From CAWUKT01 sp963923035 (lineage in GTDB: Bacteria > Bacteroidota > Bacteroidia > J057 > JADKCL01), in assembly GCA_963923035.1 (NCBI GenBank), contig CAWUKT010000003.1, positions 1 to 64,000 of the forward strand: a DNA stretch of 64,000 bases. The letters are read 5' to 3'. The notes under the pieces were generated by a model. That model worked only from the letters and a program-made list of their open reading frames with translations, searched no databases and was not told the DNA's origin. Numbering within the stretch: position 1 is the first letter of the stretch; each line of letters opens with the position of its first letter. Both the position numbers and the translations under genes were made by a program. Of the stretch, positions 51,785-61,044 are shown one piece after another.

Positions 51785-53309
51785 TAATCTGGCGGCGCTT
51801 CCGTTCTGTCTGAATCACTTCCCCCAATACTTCCGCATAACTCCGCCCGCTTCGGTACGCCCGCAGCCAGATCGCATGGTCAATGACTTCGTCGGCACCC
51901 GGCACGAATTCGGGGGCGCTCTCTGAAAAGACCTTGTGTTCCGGCCGCTTTTCGATGCTTTTCCCGAACATTTCCGCCTCCACAATCAGCTCCAAAATCC
52001 GTAAAAACGCCTTTTTTCGCGGCAATTGAGCAAGGTCGCGCTTGTGCCACTTCCGGATCTGTTGGATCCGGGTTTCGGCAAATTCCAGGTCGCGGGCCTC
52101 GATCCGCAGCGCAATCTCGAAGAGGTGCAGGTACAATTGGTTGAGGCTGTCCATCTGCTGGTAGCTCTCGAGGGTATAGATGCGCCCCAGCTCCTTGAGC
52201 GCCCGCGGCACATCGCCCTGCTCGTAGAAGGTATTGGCGAAATTGATGTGGAAATAGAGCGACGTGGCGGCCCGGCCGGCGGTGGAGGCTTCCTCCATTC
52301 CCTTGTTCAGATAACCGAGGGCCTCGTCGGTTTGGCCCAGGCAAGAGTGGCTGTTGGCGAGGCTGAGGTAGTAATTGGGAAGGAATTGGTTGAAAAAACG
52401 GCGGTTGTGCTCTTCCAGGGTCTCCCGAAAAAGGGCGCAGTAGGCGATGGATTCCTCGAATTTGAAGTTCTTGAAGGTGACATTGATGAGCCAGGCCACC
52501 ATATTGACTTTGGTCCGGTGGGTATTGCGGTTGAAGATTTGCTCCTGCTGGAAAAAGTCAAATTCGCTCTTCAGGAAGGTTTCCAACTGTTGGAAGGCTT
52601 CGTTCTTGAGGAGGATTTGGGAGGTGATGTTGAAAATGCGGATGCGGCCCCGGGGGGAATTGAAAATGGATTGGTAGCGCTGGAGCCGGTTGCGGACTTC
52701 TTCCATGACCTGGATGATCTCGCTGTCTTCTCCGGCAAAATTGGTCTTGCGGAGGTGCTGGTTGAGGTAGGCAAAGGCATTCTGGGAATCCTGCACGAGG
52801 CGTTGCTTTTGGAAGGCCTCTTCCCGGCGCTCAATGAGTTGGGAGACGTCGAGGTCCAGGTCGGTGGACGCGAGTCCGAGCAACTCTTCCAGTACCAGGT
52901 CCTGGATCTGGAACAAGTCGTGTTTCTCCGCTTCGCGGAGGGTGCTCTCCAGGAGTGACCGAGCGGTCACATGGTGGCCCTGCTTCCGCAATTGGCGGGC
53001 CAGCAAGAGATTGTGCGTTGCGCGGTGTTTGTTGTCCAGGTCCCAATGCTGAAAATTGAGGGAGCGCTTCAGTTCCTTGAGCAGGCGATTCCGGAGGCCA
53101 TACAGATTGTTCCGCATCGACGGCGTATCCTTCCCGTACAGTTCCAGCACGATTTCCCCGGTCCCCATTTCCTCGTTGGGATTGCTCTTCCGAATCAGAT
53201 CAAACAGGCGAAGGGTTTTGCGGTCCTTTTCGCTTTCCGTCCGGTCCATCAGCAGCTTGAACAGTCGGACCTCTTCCCGGTGGAGTTCCTGAATGAGTTG
53301 GGTGAGCAT
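51774..53309 (-). CDS. TPR-like cytoplasmic protein, cassette type B (B1)
   Basis: ATG 53309 (MLTQLIQELHREEVRLFKLL) is chosen because it aligns with the start of the paralogue at 61044. The 511-residue protein has a family N-terminal domain (1-90; DRKTLRLFDLIRK, ELYGKDTPSMRNNLYGLRNRL, LKRSLNFQHWDLDNKHRA). Helical repeats follow, then a conserved end (DEVIDHAIWLRAYRSGRSYAEV). It has no export signal. The N-terminal domain could be a winged helix, which would make this a regulator, but that is a guess from helix pattern. It is tail-to-tail with A1 and divergent from C1. Confidence 0.85.
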   Translation of the reverse strand: MLTQLIQELHREEVRLFKLLMDRTESEKDRKTLRLFDLIRKSNPNEEMGTGEIVLELYGKDTPSMRNNLYGLRNRLLKELKRSLNFQHWDLDNKHRATHNLLLARQLRKQGHHVTARSLLESTLREAEKHDLFQIQDLVLEELLGLASTDLDLDVSQLIERREEAFQKQRLVQDSQNAFAYLNQHLRKTNFAGEDSEIIQVMEEVRNRLQRYQSIFNSPRGRIRIFNITSQILLKNEAFQQLETFLKSEFDFFQQEQIFNRNTHRTKVNMVAWLINVTFKNFKFEESIAYCALFRETLEEHNRRFFNQFLPNYYLSLANSHSCLGQTDEALGYLNKGMEEASTAGRAATSLYFHINFANTFYEQGDVPRALKELGRIYTLESYQQMDSLNQLYLHLFEIALRIEARDLEFAETRIQQIRKWHKRDLAQLPRKKAFLRILELIVEAEMFGKSIEKRPEHKVFSESAPEFVPGADEVIDHAIWLRAYRSGRSYAEVLGEVIQTERKRRQIISG

Positions 53310-53490
53310 GGGGATAAAATAGGAATTGGAAATGGATAAATAAGAACTGGATTGAAAAAAGCATCCCGAATCGCCCTTCTGACACAAACTGAAGCCATTG
53401 GACCAATTCGGAACCATAAGAATTTGGCGGACAATGCTTGCTAAGCATCCTATCGGGGCCTATTTTTATTTTGATTTCATCCAAGACCCC

Positions 53491-56061
53491 ATGAAAAAAT
53501 TGCTTCAGTATCATTTTTTATTGACTTCATTGGTGCTTTGGGGCCTGTCGGGCTCGGTTTGGGCGCAATGCCTGCCCGTACCCGGCATCCCCAACCCCTC
53601 CTGCACGCAGGTGGTCTCGGGCGGCAGCATCTCCGTCAACAATGCCACTGAGGTCCTGTGTGTCACTGCATCCGGCAATGTCAATACCGTCAACTTCAAC
53701 CAGGCCGGGACCCTGATCATCGACGCCGGGACCCAGGTCTCCGGGGGCATCAACGCCAACAATGGCGGTACCCTCATCGTACGGGGCACCTTCGACTGGA
53801 ATGGCGCAGCCAATATCGGAGGCACCTTTAATATCTATGTGGAAGCGGGCGGCGAATTGAACAAAACGGCGGACCTGACCCAAAACGGCACCAGCAACCT
53901 GCTGGTGAACGCCGGGACCCTCAACATCGGAAGCAACCTGACTTACCTCGGCGACATTTACAATGCCGGCACCCTCACCGCCAATGGCTTCAACCTGAAC
54001 AGCTCCAGCTCCCTGTTCAGCAATACCGGCACCGCCATCTCCAATGGCTTCTTCAATGCCAACTCCGGGGCCGTCGTAGAGAACTGCGGCACGATGGACA
54101 TCGCGGTCAACCTTGAAATCAATTCCGGGGCCACCTTCACCAATTACTGCGACCTGATCGTCCGGGACTTTGCCCAGCAACTCAGCAGCTTCGACAACTA
54201 CGGCGTGGCCATCATCGGTTTGTCCGGCGGCGGCGACGGATTTTTGAACCAAGGCCCCACCACCCTCCACGATGGCTCGGTCCTGGTCACCAAAGACTTT
54301 TTGTGGGCGTCCAATGGCCCCATCACCCTTAACGGCAATGCCGGGGTCGTCGTGGCCACCTCCACCCTGAACGGACAAGGCCAGATCACCTCGCTGGCGG
54401 CTCCCGGAAGGCTCCGGGTCTCGAGTGGCGCTTCCCTGAACGGAACCGGCACCCTGGACCTCTGTGACATCGATCCGATTTCGAGCGGCGACATTCCCAC
54501 TGCCCCCAACGTGACCTTCCCTGCGGGCGTAGCGGCCCTCATTTCGACGGCCCCTACTGCCAACCTCAACCTGCGGGCCTGCGACCCCATTGCGGACATT
54601 CCCCAGGCCTGCTCCGATACCACGAACAGCGATCCCTGCGCCAATACCCAAATTCAAATCACCTTCTCCAGTGTCGATCCGGCCTGCTTTGGAGATGCCA
54701 ACGGCTCCATCTCCACCACCGTTTCCGGGGGAACAGCACCGTACAGCTACGTGTGGAATTCCGGCGATACGACCGCCAATGTAAATGGACTTCCCGCCGG
54801 GGCCTACCTCCTGTGCGTGTTTGACGCCAATGGATGCGTCGCGAAGCGGTCGGTCGACCTGGTCAATCCGGCTCCGCTCGGCCTCAACATCCTCGTCAAT
54901 GGCGGCAGCTGTGGCGTTCCGGGAAGCGCCGAGGTCCAGGTGGCCGGTGGGACCGCACCCTATACCTATATATGGTCCACCGGGGATTCCACCCCGACGG
55001 CGGGCGGCCTCGCGGCCGGCAGCTACGGCGTGACGGTCACCGACGCGAATGGCTGCTCGGAAAGCGGCACTGCCGTGGTCCAGACCAGTGGTGCGGCCAG
55101 CGCCAGCATTGATTGCTGCGCCGATACCGCGATCTGCGCGGGCTCCATGATCGATGTCCCCATCCAATTCACGGGAGCGGGCCCCTGGACGCTGACCTAT
55201 ACGGAAAATGGCATGGCCACCACCCTTACGACTTCGCAGAATCCCTATCTGCTGACGCTGGCTCCGACCGCGGTGACCACCGTGGAATTGGTGAGCGTGA
55301 GCGATCCGACCTGTGGCGCGGGGAATGCCTGTGGCGTGGTGACGATTGGCACCAACAATTGCTCGCCTTGCAACAATCCGTGTCCGCGGAATTGCTTTTC
55401 GGCCGAAGTGGTCGGCCGGACGGTGACGGGCAGCTGCGAAGAAATCACGCTGGCGGTGACCTGCGACGGCCTTTGCCGCCGCGCACTGTCGAACATGACG
55501 GTTTCGATTCCCTGCGGAAATTTCGTCGGCGGCAGCACCGATGCCGGCTTCCCGGTGGTGAGCACCAATCCGAATGGCGATCCCAATTCGGGCCTGGTCG
55601 GGTTCAAGGTCGATAACATCTCGAATTTCTGCGACCTCGGCTCGATCGACACCTTCCTGGTGACCTATACGGTCTGCTTTGGCCCCAATGATTGTGGGAC
55701 GAGTTCCTGCGATCCGCTGGTGGCGTTCAAGGCGGGCACCTGCGTTTGGTACAGCGATACGGAAGCCTCCGCCGCCAGTGTAAATGCGGTTTCGGTGCTG
55801 ACGTATCCGAACCCTGGCACCGGCCCCTTGCTGGTGGAACTGGGGAGTGTGGAAGGCGGCGCCGCTTCGGTGGAGCTGGTGGATGCGTTGGGCCGGGTGG
55901 TGGTCGCGGAAGAAGAAATTGGCGAATTGGTTCCCGGAGAAGTGGCGACCTATACCTGGGATGGCCTGGGCTGCTTGGGTGAGGTTCCCGGGGCTGGGAT
56001 TTACCTGTTGCGGGTTCGGATCGGGGAAGAAACCTTGGTTCGCCGCATCGTCCGACAATAA
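53491..56061 (+). CDS. Large surface protein, cassette type C (C1): repetitive beta domain, SprB repeats, T9SS sorting domain
   Basis: ATG 53491 begins a signal peptide (MKKLLQYHFLLTSLVLWGLSG to VWAQ). The 856-residue protein has a repetitive Asn/Gly-rich beta domain (about 29-350; PNPSCTQVVSGGSI, TLIIDAGTQVSGGINANNGG, LFSNTGTAISNGFFNANSG), which looks like a right-handed beta-helix. Two SprB-type repeats follow (about 387-533; SGGTAPYSYVWNSGD and AGGTAPYTYIWSTGD). A Cys-rich part comes next, and a type A T9SS sorting domain closes it (about 770-856, TYPNPGTGPLLVEL to VRRIVRQ). SprB repeats occur in gliding adhesins. The first domain is shared with C2 downstream. Confidence 0.9.
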   Translation: MKKLLQYHFLLTSLVLWGLSGSVWAQCLPVPGIPNPSCTQVVSGGSISVNNATEVLCVTASGNVNTVNFNQAGTLIIDAGTQVSGGINANNGGTLIVRGTFDWNGAANIGGTFNIYVEAGGELNKTADLTQNGTSNLLVNAGTLNIGSNLTYLGDIYNAGTLTANGFNLNSSSSLFSNTGTAISNGFFNANSGAVVENCGTMDIAVNLEINSGATFTNYCDLIVRDFAQQLSSFDNYGVAIIGLSGGGDGFLNQGPTTLHDGSVLVTKDFLWASNGPITLNGNAGVVVATSTLNGQGQITSLAAPGRLRVSSGASLNGTGTLDLCDIDPISSGDIPTAPNVTFPAGVAALISTAPTANLNLRACDPIADIPQACSDTTNSDPCANTQIQITFSSVDPACFGDANGSISTTVSGGTAPYSYVWNSGDTTANVNGLPAGAYLLCVFDANGCVAKRSVDLVNPAPLGLNILVNGGSCGVPGSAEVQVAGGTAPYTYIWSTGDSTPTAGGLAAGSYGVTVTDANGCSESGTAVVQTSGAASASIDCCADTAICAGSMIDVPIQFTGAGPWTLTYTENGMATTLTTSQNPYLLTLAPTAVTTVELVSVSDPTCGAGNACGVVTIGTNNCSPCNNPCPRNCFSAEVVGRTVTGSCEEITLAVTCDGLCRRALSNMTVSIPCGNFVGGSTDAGFPVVSTNPNGDPNSGLVGFKVDNISNFCDLGSIDTFLVTYTVCFGPNDCGTSSCDPLVAFKAGTCVWYSDTEASAASVNAVSVLTYPNPGTGPLLVELGSVEGGAASVELVDALGRVVVAEEEIGELVPGEVATYTWDGLGCLGEVPGAGIYLLRVRIGEETLVRRIVRQ

Positions 56062-56107
56062 GAACTACTACTATTTATTGATTGATAGAAGCATTTTATG
56101 AGCTCTT

Positions 56108-56133
56108 GGGGTCCCCGTTTGGGACCCCTTTTT
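56108..56133 (+). terminator. Intrinsic terminator
   Basis: GGGGTCCC (56108-56115) pairs perfectly with GGGACCCC (56121-56128), followed by a run of T. It ends C1, so C2 has its own promoter. Confidence 0.85.
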
Positions 56134-56566
56134 CTTGTCCATTCTCCGCCATTTCCTTTCTCCCACTCTCTTTTTACCCCGATTAACAAGCATTTAAGAC
56201 CATTTCACTTCCTTAAAACCGACAACTCAAGGCCAATCGAAGAAAGGACAGTGCTGTATTTGTCTGACTTTTCTAACATTTACCCCTCATCTCACACTTG
56301 GCACACGCCAACCAACAAATGGCCACTGAGACACATGAGAGCATATATTTCCTGTTAAAACAAATAAGCCGAATTGAGGCAAAAATACTGAGTCAATAAG
56401 ATTTACCGAGCCAATAAATTCATAAAGCACCTAAATCATAATTTTTACACTATTTGGATACACAAGATCATATCTTCATTATTTCTGGAAAATATTACAC
56501 GCATTGTGAACTTGTAGCATAATCAATCACAATCCCGGGTTGTTCCCGGTCAAAGTATTAAAAACG
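56134..56566 (+). other. AT-rich intergenic region with the C2 leader
   Basis: No gene is visible in this AT-rich stretch, which must hold the C2 promoter. Near its end CCGGG (56535-56539) and CCCGG (56545-56549) form a small hairpin 18 bp before the C2 start. Confidence 0.5.
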
Positions 56567-58303
56567 ATGAAGAACTTCTTGCAATCATTTGTGCTCGCTT
56601 GTTTGGGAGCCATTGTTCTGACCAGCTGTCAACCTGAAGTGGTCGGCCCCCAATCCAACCAAGATTCCCCCTCCAGTCCTGATCTCCAGGCCAACTACAA
56701 TGTTCACCCGGAATTGTTCCCGATGTGTGGTGAAGCGGATTACGTGAAGTTGATGAGTGAAGACGGATCCCTGAACGTGAACTACTGCGGCTTCCTGCCT
56801 TGCAGCGGTACCACCCCGGAATGGGGAACGGTGGCCATCCGCCACGGCATGAACGAAAATGAAGAGCTCACCTTTGCGGTCGACGCTCAATTGGCATTTG
56901 GTTGGGTGATCACCGAGGTGGCCATCAACTATGGCAATTCCAATAACTGGGCCCTGGTCAATGGCATGCCCGACGTCAATTCCAATTGGGAAATTGAAGC
57001 GGTCAATCCGGTGGTCAATTCCCTCCAGTTCCGTCGTCCGGCCCAGCTCTTCCAAGGTTGCAACGATATCACCGTCCGCTTCAAGGTCGGTCAGTTCAGC
57101 TTCTTCGGCGGCCTCGACCAATCTTCCGAGCGCTACTTGTGGATCCAGAACCCCGAATGGAATGGCAGCCACACCAGCAATAGCCTCGTCATCACGCCCT
57201 ACTGCGTCCAGGATTGCAATGCGCCCGCTGCATTCACCTACCCCACCGACCAGTGCGCCGCAGCTCCGGCCATTCCCAGCCCCTCCTGCACCCAGGTCAA
57301 AATGGGCGGCGGCATCAACATCAATTCCGCCAATGACGTCATCTGTGTGGCCGGTGGCTCCAATATCGGCACCGTCAACTTCAACGGCCCCGGCACCCTG
57401 ATCATCGACGCCGGCGTGACCGTCTCCGGTGGCATCAACGCCAACAATGGCGGCAACGTTATCGTCCGCGGTACTTTCAACTGGAACGCCTCCGCCAATA
57501 TCAACGGCAACTTCAAGCTCTACGTCGCTCCCGACGGAACGCTGAACCGCAGTGGCGACCTCACTATGAACAACCAAAACAACCTGTTGGTGAACCTCGG
57601 CGAGGTGAACATCAATAACAACCTGACCTATACGGGCAAAGTCCACAACGGGGGCATCATCACCGCCCAGGGCCTGAATGTCAACAGCAACAATTCTGAA
57701 CTCAGCAATACGGGCCTGATCGACCTCGCCGGCTTCGCCAATGTCAACAGCGGCACCCGCACCGAAAACTGCGGTACGATCGATGTCCAGAACAATTTCC
57801 AGATGAATGGTCAGAGTGAGGTTCGGAACTACTGCACGATCCTGGCCCGTGGTTACGCCCACAGCGACGGCGAACTCCACAACTACGGCATCATCGTCGG
57901 TGGCCTGCAAGGTGGCGGCACTGGCTTCAACAACCAGGGCAATACCTACCTCTACGAAGGCAGCAATATCGTGACCAAGAACTTCTACTGGAGCCCGAAC
58001 CGTCCGCTGACGGTCGAAGGCAACGCCTCCGTCATGATCGCCGAGTCCGCCATCGGACCGGAAGGCAACCTGACCAGCATGAGCGGCAACGGCAAGCTCC
58101 GCCTCAACAATGGCGTGCAACTGCACGGCAACGGAACGCTGAACATCGCCGACATGAACCCGAACAGCAATGGCGACAATCCCTCCGGAAACTGGGCCAA
58201 CTGGCCGTCTACCTGGGAAAACATGGTGAATGCCCAGGGGGGTGCCAGCGTCGTCTTCCGGGCCCTCGATCCTGCCAACGATGTACCCCCGGCCTGCAAC
58301 TAG
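56567..58303 (+). CDS. Lipoprotein with repetitive beta domain, cassette type C (C2)
   Basis: ATG 56567 begins a lipoprotein signal with lipobox LTSC and the lipid-carrying Cys21 (MKNFLQSFVLACLGAIVLTSC). The 578-residue protein has its own N-terminal domain (about 30-230, beta-rich). The repetitive domain shared with C1 follows (about 235-540; PSPSCTQVKMGGGI, TLIIDAGVTVSGGINANNGG, LSNTGLIDLAGFANVNSG, NNQGNTYLYEGSNIVTKNF). It lacks SprB repeats and a T9SS signal. It should be anchored to a membrane by lipid, whereas C1 travels by T9SS. It is followed by A2. Confidence 0.88.
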   Translation: MKNFLQSFVLACLGAIVLTSCQPEVVGPQSNQDSPSSPDLQANYNVHPELFPMCGEADYVKLMSEDGSLNVNYCGFLPCSGTTPEWGTVAIRHGMNENEELTFAVDAQLAFGWVITEVAINYGNSNNWALVNGMPDVNSNWEIEAVNPVVNSLQFRRPAQLFQGCNDITVRFKVGQFSFFGGLDQSSERYLWIQNPEWNGSHTSNSLVITPYCVQDCNAPAAFTYPTDQCAAAPAIPSPSCTQVKMGGGININSANDVICVAGGSNIGTVNFNGPGTLIIDAGVTVSGGINANNGGNVIVRGTFNWNASANINGNFKLYVAPDGTLNRSGDLTMNNQNNLLVNLGEVNINNNLTYTGKVHNGGIITAQGLNVNSNNSELSNTGLIDLAGFANVNSGTRTENCGTIDVQNNFQMNGQSEVRNYCTILARGYAHSDGELHNYGIIVGGLQGGGTGFNNQGNTYLYEGSNIVTKNFYWSPNRPLTVEGNASVMIAESAIGPEGNLTSMSGNGKLRLNNGVQLHGNGTLNIADMNPNSNGDNPSGNWANWPSTWENMVNAQGGASVVFRALDPANDVPPACN

Positions 58304-58345
58304 GCCTACCTCTTAAAACCTATTTTTGCAAAGCCCCCACAGTAG

Positions 58346-58380
58346 AAAATGAGGTCGGATGTTCCGGCCTCATTTTTTTA
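58346..58380 (+). terminator. Intrinsic terminator
   Basis: AAAATGAGGTCGGA (58346-58359) pairs with TCCGGCCTCATTTT (58363-58376) with one mismatch-like G-T position, followed by T. It ends C2, so A2 is transcribed separately. Confidence 0.85.
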
Positions 58381-58517
58381 TTCCCTGAAATAATTGCTAT
58401 TTTGTTTTTACAATCAGTTAATAGACTCTCTTTATTAAAGCCAATCATTTAATTTTGTAATTGTTTTTGTTTCTCAGAGTTGCATCTACCCTTAGTGGTA
58501 GGGATTTATCAAGAAAA

Positions 58518-59546
58518 ATGAATGCTTCGAAAAAACTCATACTCATCCTGATTGGGATGTGCTTTGGCTTCACAGGGACGTATGGTCAATCCTTCGACTA
58601 TATCGCCCCCGGAATCAATCTGCCCAATGTGTACCAACCCGCAACCGGGCCCAGCTTTTCATTTTCCTTCAAACTCAAAGAAACAAACAACCAGCCCTAC
58701 AGCGGCTCTTTTCGAACGATGGCGTCCGTCAATGGAGGGCCTGCCTTTATGGTGGATTCGATTCAGGCCAGTGTCGCCCAAAATGGGAATGGCAATACCT
58801 ATGACATTGTTGTGGACTCCTTTCCTGCTACTACCCCGCCTTTCATACAGGGTGCCAATGGCGTGGTCGTTTGGGTCATCGACGACAATTTCAATCCCAT
58901 CTCGGATTTTGATACTTCCAACGTCGTCTACGCCACTCAACCTTCCTTCATGTTGACTCCCACTGGCCTGGTCAACTTCCCTACCAATGTCGAGACCGAA
59001 ACCGACTATCAGTTCCGGATGGAAGTCACCAATTTTTACGATCAACCCTATTCAGACACCGTCTATATGAACCTGTGGGGCGCGGGCAATTTCTATCGCC
59101 TGCCTTCCAAGAAAATCGTCAGCTTTGCCCCCGAAGAGCGCAAAGCCTTTGATGTCCAAGACTTTGCCTACGAGACGCCGCCGTGGGAACTCGGCTTCAA
59201 CCCCGCCCGGGTTTGGGTGGATGGAAATGGTGCCGTTGCATTGGATACCATCGATACTTCCCTCGACCTTTCTTCCAAAACCGTGGTATCGGTCGACGAC
59301 CTTGTCGAAGACGCGGTAACCGGCTTGCGGAATCCTACCCACGGACCGATCGTGATCAAGACCCGGGCCGATATCAGCATCCAACAAATTGATATTTATG
59401 ACCTGGCGGGTCGCCATGTGCTGCGGCGCTCGGATGATGTCATGGTGGACCTCTCCGAATCTCATCTGGACGATGGCATGTATTGGCTGTCCGCCCAGCT
59501 CAGCGATGGCTCGACGTACCGCGCAAAGCTGCTCTTTGTCCGTTGA
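58518..59546 (+). CDS. Small T9SS-secreted protein, cassette type A (A2)
   Basis: ATG 58518 (MNASKKLILILIGMCFG) begins a signal peptide; an in-frame start at 58461 would precede it. The 342-residue protein has the same plan as A1: two beta-rich units (FSFKLKETNNQPYSGSF and QFRMEVTNFYDQPYSDTVY) and a type A T9SS sorting domain at the end (about 270-342, IDIYDLAGRHVL to AKLLFVR). The middle motif GANGVVVWVIDDNFNPIS matches A1. Its last 47 bp overlap the 3' end of the opposite-strand B2 gene. Function unknown. Confidence 0.85.
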   Translation: MNASKKLILILIGMCFGFTGTYGQSFDYIAPGINLPNVYQPATGPSFSFSFKLKETNNQPYSGSFRTMASVNGGPAFMVDSIQASVAQNGNGNTYDIVVDSFPATTPPFIQGANGVVVWVIDDNFNPISDFDTSNVVYATQPSFMLTPTGLVNFPTNVETETDYQFRMEVTNFYDQPYSDTVYMNLWGAGNFYRLPSKKIVSFAPEERKAFDVQDFAYETPPWELGFNPARVWVDGNGAVALDTIDTSLDLSSKTVVSVDDLVEDAVTGLRNPTHGPIVIKTRADISIQQIDIYDLAGRHVLRRSDDVMVDLSESHLDDGMYWLSAQLSDGSTYRAKLLFVR

Positions 59547-61044
59547 TCACTTCCAATAGCATCTTGGGATACCTTCTTCCCTCTTTCTGGGCCCTCAACC
59601 ACAGCCGGTAATCGATGATCTCATTCTCGCCGGGCAAGAACTCTTTGGGTTTTTGCATAAACGCCTTCACACTCTCCTCTTCCCAATTCGGCATTCCCTC
59701 CAACCCACTGGTACTCAAATATTCCAGGGCCTGCATAAAGGTGCGCTGTTCCTCCCGCTGATCCAATTCCCCACTGAACTTCTTTTTGATTTGTTCGATC
59801 CGGGTCAATTGGTACTCGTAATCGCCCTGTTCATAGAGCAAGGCCAGCTCGAAAAGGTGAAGGAGCAGCTGGTTCAAAGGGCTGAGGTTCTGAAAAGCGG
59901 GGAGTCGGATGGACTTGGCCAGGGTCTCCAAGGCCTTGTCCAGGTGGTTTTGCTCGTAGTGGACGTTCGCCAGGTTCAGGAAAATATAGACGCCCATCTC
60001 GCTTTCGGTCAGCTTTTGTTCCTTTTGCACCACCGACTTCAGCAAGATCAAGGCCCGGTCTGATTGCCCGAGGCAGGTATAGTTGTTGACAAGGCCGAGG
60101 TAGTAATTGGGAATGAAGGAGGGGTAATAGCGGCGGTTGTATTCCTCCAAACCGGCTTTCAGTTCCCCACAATAATCGATGGATTCTTCAAACTTGTAGT
60201 TTTTGAAGGTGGTATTGATGAGCCAGATCAGCATGATGAGCTTGGTCCGGTGGGTATTGCGGTCGAAAAATTGCAGGCGCTGGAACTCCTGGTATTCATC
60301 CTTGAGGTAGACCTCGAGCTGCTCAAAGTTATTCGCCTGGAGCAGCATTTGGGAGGTGAGGTTGAAAATACGGATGCGGCCTTTGGGGGAATTGAAAATG
60401 GATTCGTAGTTCTGCAAGCGGTCCCGGACCTGCTGCATGACGCTCATGATGTCCTCCCCCTTCCGGGCGAAGTTGGATTTCGCCAACTGGTGGTTGACGA
60501 TCGCCATCGCATTCTGGCTTTCCTGCAAAAAGTTCAGCTTTGTCTCATTTTCCCCCCGTTTCTCCAACAACCCATCCAGGTCCAGGGTCGTATCCCGCGC
60601 CGAAAGCGTCACCAACTCCTGGAACACCATCTCCTGTACCAGAAACAAATCGTGCTTCTCCGCTTCCTTCAGCGTCTTCTCGTAAAGTCGCCGCGCCAAT
60701 TTCTGGTGCCCCTTCTTCCGCAAGGTCCGGGCCAGCAGGAACTGCTGGATGCACCGTTGTTCGTTGTCGAATTCGTGGTGGTGAAAGTTGAGGCTCCGGC
60801 TCAGTTCCCGCTGCAAGCGGTTCTTCAGCACATACAAACGGTTCCGGTTTTTCGGGGAATCCTCCCCGTACAGCTCCACCGTCAGGGTTTTCGTATCGAT
60901 GGACCGTCCTTCCCGCTTTTCCTTTCGAATCAGGTCAAACAGTTCCAAGGTCTTCCGATCGTGGGCTGTATCGACTCGGGAAACCAGCAATTTGAACATT
61001 CGAACCTCTTCCTTACCCAGCACCTGAATGATATTCTCAATCAT
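59500..61044 (-). CDS. TPR-like cytoplasmic protein, cassette type B (B2)
   Basis: The 514-residue protein is a full-length paralogue of B1. The N-terminal domain (MIENIIQVLGKEEVRMFKLL, DRKTLELFDLIRK, ELYGEDSPKNRNRLYVLKNRL, LSRSLNFHHHEFDNEQR) and the middle helix EAEKHDLFLVQEMVFQEL are shared. So is the end (ENEIIDYRLWLRAQKEGRRYPKM). No signal peptide or membrane helix is visible, so it acts in the cytoplasm. Conserved sequence over the whole length means both copies are under selection. It overlaps A2 tail-to-tail. A hairpin-forming repeat (GGTGGAG 61121-61127, CTCCACC 61163-61169) lies upstream. Confidence 0.85.
   Translation of the reverse strand: MIENIIQVLGKEEVRMFKLLVSRVDTAHDRKTLELFDLIRKEKREGRSIDTKTLTVELYGEDSPKNRNRLYVLKNRLQRELSRSLNFHHHEFDNEQRCIQQFLLARTLRKKGHQKLARRLYEKTLKEAEKHDLFLVQEMVFQELVTLSARDTTLDLDGLLEKRGENETKLNFLQESQNAMAIVNHQLAKSNFARKGEDIMSVMQQVRDRLQNYESIFNSPKGRIRIFNLTSQMLLQANNFEQLEVYLKDEYQEFQRLQFFDRNTHRTKLIMLIWLINTTFKNYKFEESIDYCGELKAGLEEYNRRYYPSFIPNYYLGLVNNYTCLGQSDRALILLKSVVQKEQKLTESEMGVYIFLNLANVHYEQNHLDKALETLAKSIRLPAFQNLSPLNQLLLHLFELALLYEQGDYEYQLTRIEQIKKKFSGELDQREEQRTFMQALEYLSTSGLEGMPNWEEESVKAFMQKPKEFLPGENEIIDYRLWLRAQKEGRRYPKMLLEVINGQRAALRGTSSHR

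Noticed and set aside
53527..56058. Very long open frame on the strand opposite C1 (and similar ones opposite 20849-23746, 37212-40820 and 56567-58303)
   Set aside because: The Gly/Asn/Thr-rich, GC-biased real genes lack stop codons in the reverse frame by codon bias. The reverse products are rich in Gly, Arg, Val, Ile and His with no domain, signal peptide or start site.
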